DNA from: Strix aluco
Lineage: Eukaryota > Chordata > Aves > Strigiformes > Strigidae
Length of the DNA stretch: 64,000 nucleotides
Assembly: GCF_031877795.1 (NCBI RefSeq)
Contig: NC_133948.1
Coordinates: forward strand, 13,314,948 to 13,378,947
Direction: 5' to 3'
In this document: piece by piece, positions 56,658-64,000 of the stretch
How the letters are laid out: every line of letters begins with the position of its first letter
Position numbering within the stretch: position 1 is the first letter of the stretch
The notes under the pieces: model-generated
What the model saw: only the letters and a program-made list of their open reading frames with translations
What the model was told of the DNA's origin: nothing
The model's database searches: none
Position numbers and translations under genes: made by a program

Positions 56658-57200
56658 AATCATAGAACGGTTTGGGTTGGAAGGGACCTTTAAAGGTCAT
56701 CTAGCCCAACCTCTCTGTCATGAAAAGGGACATCTTCAACTAGATCTGGTTGGTCAGAGCCTTGTCCAACCTGGCCTTGAATGTTTCCAGGGAGGGGGCA
56801 TCGACCACCTCTCTGGGCAACCTGTTCCTGTGTTGCAACACCCTCATCATAAAAAGTTTCTTCCTTATATCTAGTCTGAATCTAGATAGCTTAGTTTAAA
56901 ACTATTCTCCCTTGTCCTATCACAACAGGCTCTGCTAAAAAGTCTGTCCCCATCTGTCTTATAAGCCCCTTTAAGTACTGGAAGGCCGCTATAAGGTGTC
57001 CCCAGAGCCTTGTCTTCTCCAGGCTGAACAACCCCAACTCTCTCAGCCTCTCCTCATAGGGAAGGTGCTCCAGCACCCTCATCATCTTTGTGGCCACCTC
57101 TGGAGCTGCTCCAACAGGTCCATGTCTTATTTCTTATGGAGGGTTGTGGCCCCAATTCATACCAGCAGCACCTCCAAGGTCTCCTCACCATGTTGGCTGA
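56658..57200 (-). mobile_element. CR1 LINE, 5'-truncated, comparatively young copy
   Basis: The plus strand begins AATCATAGAACGGTTTGGGT, then TGGAAGGGACC, the reverse complement of the avian CR1 3' end. The element reads right to left with its 3' end at 56,658. A minus-strand frame at 57,097-56,891 still encodes part of the reverse-transcriptase C-terminus ([18 protein letters not shown]). It then loses frame, so it is inactive. Similarity fades beyond about 57,200. Confidence 0.92.
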
Positions 57201-60200
57201 AGAGCCTTCCTTGCCGCCTTAAGATGATTGGCCTGAAATAATCCATGTTGGTTGTCTGTGGAGCATCCACCCCATCCCTGATACAGGACCTGGCCAAAAG
57301 CCGCCCCCCTCCCCACGCTACCCAACCCCTGCACAAAGGCTGTTGCCTTTGAGCTGCTGGCACAGGCCTGGGCGCAGCACTGATTAGATCGCTGTCACCA
57401 GGGAACAGGAAGGTTAATTGCCATTCTCTTTGTGTGCCGCTCGGAGAGGAGACCAATTTCAGCTCAGTAGCAACAAAGTGTTGCCTGCTTGCTTTAGATG
57501 GGGGCAGGGGGAAAGCAAACCAAAGTGGAAGGCAGGGAGGGAGGGTAGCGGGGGCGAGGGGGGTGTGTTGGACAAGCGGGCAGGATTGTGCATGGACTTT
57601 GAGCATAGCTGTGTCTTGTCTGGTCTAGCAAAAGAGAAGTGCTTAACAAGTATTAAGAGACACAAATAATTCTCCTTTTCTCCTCTTGCCCATTCTTTTC
57701 TCTCTTTCTCTTTGCTTGTAAATCCTGCTTATCGCATCTGAATAGCAGAATGGTTTCACACCGGACCTTTAATCTGGCCCAGAGCAGCCCCCAGAGGGGC
57801 AAAGTGGCTGAGGATTACCTTTTATTTTATTTGATTTTTTTTTAGCTTTCTTCCACTCCTCCCCTCCCTCGTGGGTTTTTTTTTTTTTCTTTTTTTTTTT
57901 TTTTCCCCCTGCGCTGCATTTGTTCTTGGAAGGAGTGAGGAGCAAAGGCTTAAGGGGGGGAAGGGGAAAAAAGAAGTGTGTAGGGGGTGTTACAAACTTA
58001 AGGGGATCTGGATCTATTCAGAGCGACTTGTCCATAGCCTTGCTGCTTTTGTTCGCCTGCCATTCTTTAGCTGATTTCTTCACTCTAGTAAAAGCACTTT
58101 AATTCCCTTGTAGATACCGAGAATCCCTCCTTCTCCTTCTCTCCCCTCCTTCTCCTCCTGCAGCCCCGCACACCCTCTTTCACTTTCTCAGACTCTTTAT
58201 CCAGTGTCCTCCTAACCACCAACAAAGCCCAGAAATCGTCAAGTTTTCTTTCAGAAGAATAAAAGAGAGAGAAGGAGCAGGAGGAGTCAGAGGAGATGAG
58301 GAGCAGTGAGTGTGTGTGTGCACACACGTGCATCTTTATGTGTGTCACACCTGCCCCATGTTGGAGGCTTTTTCAGCTCTCCCTGACTTTTCTGATATGT
58401 TTTTTGATTCCAGGAAGCTTTATTCATGGTCTTTTCAGCTCCAGGTGTAAGACATATGGCAAAGCCCTTCAGGAGAGAAGGGCTGAGGAGTCAGCCAACA
58501 TTGGAGGATGAAGGATCTCACACCCACACCCAGGCCGAGGGCTGCTGGAGCTGGTGTTAACAAGTGTCACCAATGGGCTGGAGACCCCACCGCAGGTCTG
58601 GGTGGGTGTAACTGGACCGGTGCAAAGGTCAGCAGAGCAGCATCCCTACCGGCCCCTGGACACTGAGGAGAGGTCAGTCTTCTCCCACATTTAGGGAGGA
58701 GAGATTTGCCCACAGGGGGAACGTCTCAGAGCACCAGGCTATGAATCACCCTCTGCAGACACGGGAGGTGCTGAGAGCTTGGTGGTGAAAATACCTGCTG
58801 CTGCTCTCAGTCACCAAGTCTCTGGGATAAAAATAGCTCCTTGGCCCATGATTTTGACTCTGAAGATCAGGCAGCTGTTCACACGTTTGGCCTTGTACAG
58901 GACCACGGGGTGTCTGACCAGGAGATCCTCGACTCCAAGTGACAATGCCCATGCTTGATGTGTTGTGAGGACAGTCTCTCTCACTGTATTTCAGTAAGGA
59001 AAACATCATGACTGAACACGCAGAATTTCAAAAGGCAGTGGGGATTTTGGAGGCTACCTTTGTCAAAGTTTCAACCACAGGAAATCAAGAACAGTGAACA
59101 GATTGAATCTGCTGCTGTCCAGTGGTTCACTCCATAGGGGTTTAACCATGTGAAGTCTTTAGGTGTGATTTCCAAGAACTCACAACTGATCAAGGTAGCT
59201 GGTTATCAGCCTTCATTAACTGATAAGAGACGTTACCATGCTGAGCTCTCCACAGAAAGAACAATCTCTTATCCTGGCCAAGGCAAGCTGGCGTGCCGCT
59301 CCGGTAAGGGTTTGTGGATGCTCTTGCTGCCAGCAGTAGCCCAGACCCAGCTGGCACTCGTGAAGATAGGAAGCCCAGTAAAGGCGAAGGGATTGGCACC
59401 GTCTACCAGTGGGGGTGAGCTGCTGCCTGTCTCACCACAGGGGTTCTGCACTGGTTTCCAGGGACAGTGAATATATGACGTGTGCAACCCACTGCCAGGT
59501 TCCCAGTTTCTTTCTCTCTGAGTTGTACTTGTGTCTGATGAAAACCAACACTGTAAACTGGCACTAGATCTGCAAACAGCAAGCCAGTCATCAAGAAAAA
59601 CATTTGGATCAAACCGGGTGTTTGTGAGGCAGTTCTCCAAGCCCCAGCACAGCCTGTGCTGGGATGTCCCTGTTCACCTTTCAGTCACTGCTCCCTGCTT
59701 CCAGCTCTGCCTGGGGAGCTGGGACCATGAGATGGAGCTGACATATGGCATCAGGAAAGCCTGGAGAAGGCACGAGGAGAGGAAGAACAGCAGACTGACC
59801 TGTAAAGGTGTTAGATAGGCTACCACAACACGTGTCTGCTCTGCCCTAGTCCTAGAGATTATTACTCAGGTACCAGCAAAGGAGATGTGCCTTTATGTCC
59901 GATTGTGAACTGCAGCTGATGAAGCGTAGGGAGATATTTCCCAGTGCTGGTTCTGCTGCAGAAGGTGGTAAATTCCTTCCTCTCCTCCTGTCCCACCTTT
60001 TGACTTCAGTGTAAATCAGAGCCTTGGTCTTGCCTGTAATGCTAAATATATTGCACTGAATCAAAGCCATCTTCATGGGGAGAAGATCCTCAGTGCTGTC
60101 TTAGCACTTACCACCATCACAATATTCTGAGCTAAAAAGACCTCACCTCGCAAGTGTGTGAGCTAAAAGCACACATGTGCCTGTTGCCACAGCTCAGCTG

Positions 60201-63200
60201 AAGAGCTCCTTGGACTGGAGAGATGGCTCCAACATTGAAAGGAGGCAGGTCATCCCAGCTAATTAGCCCAGCTAGCAAACTCAATTTCTGCAAGACCCAG
60301 GAGCTTGCATAGATAGACCTGGAAGAGATCACCGCAGTCTATGAGGCTGGGATCCTGCTAGCACTGATGTTATCTACACAAGAGACTAGAGGCATCTGCA
60401 GAACATGAATGCCACATGTTCATCTTACCACGGGCTACAAAGCAGTCATTAAACTCTGTCTGCAAACCAAAACCTCTGCATTCAAAGACCAAAATCCTTA
60501 AGTGTGGTGCAGTACAAGAAAAGATCAGGGGACAAGACCAAGTACCACAAATTAGAGTATTTCATGGGGGATAACATCTTTATTGCAGTTGGAAGAAAAC
60601 TAAAGCCAACTCATGGGGATGCAGAGATGAGCCTTGTCAGGGCCCCAAGGGCACTGATTGCCCTGACCAATCTCCCCTGGGACCCCCCCACCTCTGCCCA
60701 TGGCCCAGGAGCTCTATTTAACGGGGGCCCTGTGCCTTTGCTCCCTTCCTGGGATATGTTGTAGTTGTGCCTGTCTCTGGTTCTGTCTTCTGGATGGACT
60801 TTGGACCTATGCTGTAAATAGCTTGTCTCCTGCCCCTGTCCAGACCGCTCTGGATAGACCCTGGGCTCATCCACTTGTCTTGTCTGGGACTGCTGTAGGA
60901 TGGTATCACCAGCACCCTGCACTGGGGTCACCCTCAGCTCCCTTTTGCTCGGGCAGCAACTGGCCCTTGCTGCTCCCTCACAAGTCTCTTCCCACACCAT
61001 CAGCAGTGATGAGATGCAGGGGAGATTTTCCCCTCCCCACACACTTTTTGTTTGCTCAGCCTCAGTATGGTGGCTGTTACTGATGCTGCCTGGCATAGTC
61101 AGTGCATTGCTGAGCATTTTGCAGGCTGGCCTTGCTGGTTTTTGGTGGAAGAGCCCAGGTATATTTTCCAAGTCTTCCTGGAGCTGGGAAGGTTCGGTGT
61201 GCCTGGGCACGTGCTTCTTTGCAGAGCAAATTATGGGATCAGGACCTGCTTTTACAACAGGATTTGTTCCCACGTTGGCCAGGATTAACTCCCCCCCTTC
61301 CCCTCCCAAGCAGTGGGGAACAGGAGAGCTGAGGCATTTCCTGCAATGACTAATTAGATCCAGCTCCTAACAACAACATGCACCAGAGAAAAGCAAAGCA
61401 TTAGCCAGGACAAGGTAATGAGACTGTTCCCCTCCCCAACAATTTCTCCCACGAATCCCAGACAAAGCTCCCAGTGCTGGACCAAGCTGCCAGGCGGTGT
61501 AAATCAGCACTGCTCCACTTCCTTCAGTGAAGCTTTGCAGATTTATAGCAGCTGAAGATTTCTCACCGCCAATAATTTACATCTTGAGAAAGAACTAATT
61601 TTGTGCATGTTCATTTCTAATCCTTCCCTGCTTGGGTGCCATGGTGGATACCAGGACATGGCTCTTTCTTGGAGGCACGTTAAAGCTGTCACCACCACCA
61701 CAAAAGGCAGTGCCACTGCTGACACAGGTGGGCACGAAGGGTGTTGCTGCTTTTACAGATGGCTGGATTCCTCCTGCAGCCACTGTGGTGGCACTGGGTT
61801 AAGCCGCAGGCCAAACGCACAAGCAGTTTAATAATGAATGATGCATGCGTTGCCAGTGATGAGTAATTCAGGCAGCAGTGTGTGTAGCACAGCTGCTGTC
61901 TAAGCACCTGGCCTTCAAAGGGTGAATGAACATTAAGATTGTTCCATAAAAGCCAGCCCAGCACTTGCAGGGGGAATTTTTTATGAATGGAGGTGGCAAC
62001 CTGGACCTAGCATTTTTGCAGCAGTTGGCCAGTAGTGGAAGATGATTTGCAGTACGGTTCACTGAGGTGTTGGCCAAAGGCTAGAGCAGAGAGGAACGTG
62101 GTGGGGATGCCTGAAGAATATGGGAGGAGGTTGAGGAACACCCAGGAGCAGAGGGACATGGACCATCAACAGGTAATTGGGAGGAATTTCAGGCTGGGAA
62201 GACAGCCCAGTTTTTCAGCCAGTTTCCAGGGAGATGTATCTGGACTTGCTTAGAAGTCAGAAAAAGATGGGCACCACAGGTGTCATGTTCTCTTTGAGCA
62301 AAAACCATCAGATGTCACAGGTAGAAGGTCAAATAGCTGGTGGAGGTGTGCTGCAAGTCATCCTGGAGCACCCAGTGTGGCTGCCCAGAGACCATCAGGG
62401 TGTAGATTCAGTTCCATGCACATAACCAAGGAGATGGTAACTGCCAAACTGGGATGGTCAAAGATCATACTCAGTGTGCAAGCACTCAAGACTAAATGAA
62501 ATGATGGGCATCTTGAGAGAAATTGATTTTAGCAGCTCCCTGTAAGTTGAATGCTGATCAACCCCTGGCCAACAGGTGAAATTCAGCCAGCTGGACCGTC
62601 CTCTCCAGTGCCTTCACTTCTTTCTCCAGAGCCTTGCAGCTCCACCCTTATCTGCCAGTCCCCGTGAAAGATTACATTTGTCTCATCTAGACATGCACTC
62701 AGCACAGCAGGGGACCTGGCACTTCAGCCTTGGCACGGATGCTTCCAGCTGAGGGACAAGGGCTGCATGTTCCAGTGTGTCCCCACAGCATCTCCAGAAC
62801 AGCCTTGGTAACTTCTTCCAGATCAATTCCCCACTATGGGACTGCAGCTGGGAGAGGGGTTTGAGATCAGCATCAGAACGCAAAGAGTCAAGTGAGGCCA
62901 AAAAAACAACCTATCTTGACTTGCAAGAAGCAATTCTGCTCTGCAGCAGCTGAGCCCCAAGACTTTAAGAACACAAACTGCTCCATAGTGATAGCCAAGT
63001 CCCTGCAGTGTGTCTTGTGTTTTGCAATGCCCTCAGTGTCTTCATCCAGTGTGCAGTCCTTGTTTGAGATGGAAAATAGAGCCCAAAGAAGTAATACTGA
63101 AGATTGATGTTGTTTTTTTTTTTTACACAAAATCCACTCCCTCCCACACGCCACCACTATCTTCTTGGCTGCTCTGGTGCAGGCACGTTGGTGAAAGAAA

Positions 63201-64000
63201 ATGCTTCTCCCACATTTCCTCCCTCTTATGGGAATTTCACCCCTCCTCCTCTTAGGAGGCATCATCCAGCCTCTTTGGAGCAGAAGCTGGGGAAGGCGCA
63301 GGGAGGAACAGGGGAGGGAGAGGAGGAGCTGGAGATGTTTGCTAGCAAATAAAGGACTGTGTGCTTAAACACTCTTCCTCTGCCTATCCCCACCCGGCAG
63401 CGTTTGCTCAGCAAACACTGCTAATTCACCAGCTTTCCAACGTTTGATTCAGTCTGCAAAAGCAAACCTCGAATCCCACGTCCCCAATGGCCTCCTCTCC
63501 CCTCCCTTCCCCCCAAGACGTGCTGCTCAGCGCCAGCCCTCTGCTCTTCCCCACATGTCCTGTTCTTCCCTTCCACCCCCCCCCAAAATCTGGGAGCTGG
63601 TTAAAATCAGGCTGAGGTGCCCATGGTGGACAGGTGATGCAGCAAAGCTCCCCTGCTCTGCTGCCAGCCCTCATAAACATGTAGGAAAACACAAGCCTGG
63701 ACAGTGTTTTCCTGGGATGCCACCCCTGCCCAGACACCAGGCTCAAGACAGATGATAAGGAGTGAGCACAACCCTCACAGGCTTCATGCAGGTTTGGTTA
63801 TCAGAAGTGTCACAAACCAGGTTATGTGGAGGTGGAAGAGGGAAAGCTGGTGTGAGACAGAGGCAGTGAAGGTTGTTTTTTCCTTTGGAGGAAGGCAAGA
63901 GGTTTTGCAGAGGGGCTGAGGGAACTATAGCCCTGATTGCACAAGGGGGTTGGCACCTCTTTTGCTTTTGAATGGTTGGTTGTAACCAGGACTTCTCTCA
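57201..64000. other. Intergenic to window end, no gene recognised
   Basis: T-rich homopolymer patches lie at 57,835-57,905, and a short GT/CA run (GTGTGTGTGTGCACACACG) near 58,309-58,327. A TAAT-rich patch lies at 61,815-61,890, with ATTTAATAATGAATGATGCATGC-like words. No exon, RNA gene or CR1 copy is recognised. Confidence 0.5.

Noticed and set aside
56891-57097. A 68-codon minus-strand open frame as a host gene
   Set aside because: It is the C-terminal part of the CR1 reverse transcriptase and loses frame on both sides.
18600-64000. tRNA, rRNA, CRISPR, insertion sequence or endogenous viral genes
   Set aside because: No cloverleaf, no regularly spaced identical repeats with unique spacers, and no retroviral coding motif was seen. 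The repeats here are CR1 and simple repeats.

Overview
The window looks like avian (or at least sauropsid) genomic DNA. It carries several copies of CR1-type LINE repeats, typical of birds and other reptiles. It also holds a compact five-exon vertebrate gene with introns of 1.2-1.7 kb inside a very CpG-rich domain. There is no sign of bacterial or viral gene organisation. The exact species cannot be told from the sequence.

Layout: (1) 1-2,600 is GC-rich flank with no recognisable gene. (2) About 2,600-11,300 holds one complete protein gene on the minus strand, the LIM-homeodomain transcription factor LHX5. Its five coding exons (10,645-10,473; 8,739-8,516; 7,349-7,072; 5,649-5,484; 4,161-3,794) all have GT-AG borders and compatible phases, and join to 1,209 nt (402 codons plus stop), the size I recall for LHX5. 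Two strong poly(A) signals lie at 2,880-2,875 and 2,622-2,617. A cluster of palindromic X-box, CCAAT, TATA-like and CRE-like sites lies at about 11,195-11,270. (3) 11,300-18,600 is CpG-rich 5' flank with a 600-bp purine tract, a 650-bp pyrimidine tract, two AT-rich islands that look like conserved non-coding elements, and splice signals that would fit a divergent plus-strand noncoding RNA. (4) 18,600-64,000 shows no protein-coding gene that I recognise. It holds CR1 fragments of different age, microsatellites, and scattered AT-rich blocks dense in homeodomain, POU and SOX core motifs. Clear candidates lie at 24.84-25.10 kb, 51.73-52.02 kb and 54.18-55.15 kb. This fits a long regulatory flank of a developmental gene.

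How it works together (family knowledge plus inference): LHX5 is a nuclear transcription factor of the developing forebrain, hypothalamus, spinal cord and cerebellum, whose LIM domains bind LDB cofactors. The motif-dense blocks are plausible enhancers. The most interesting leads are a candidate divergent noncoding transcript, a second palindromic X-box next to an octamer-rich block 14 kb upstream, an isolated CpG-rich island bounded by splice signals at 54.47-55.15 kb, and an inverted repeat at 22.5/23.2 kb. No new multi-gene system is visible. The only firm gene is LHX5; every noncoding claim needs conservation or expression data.
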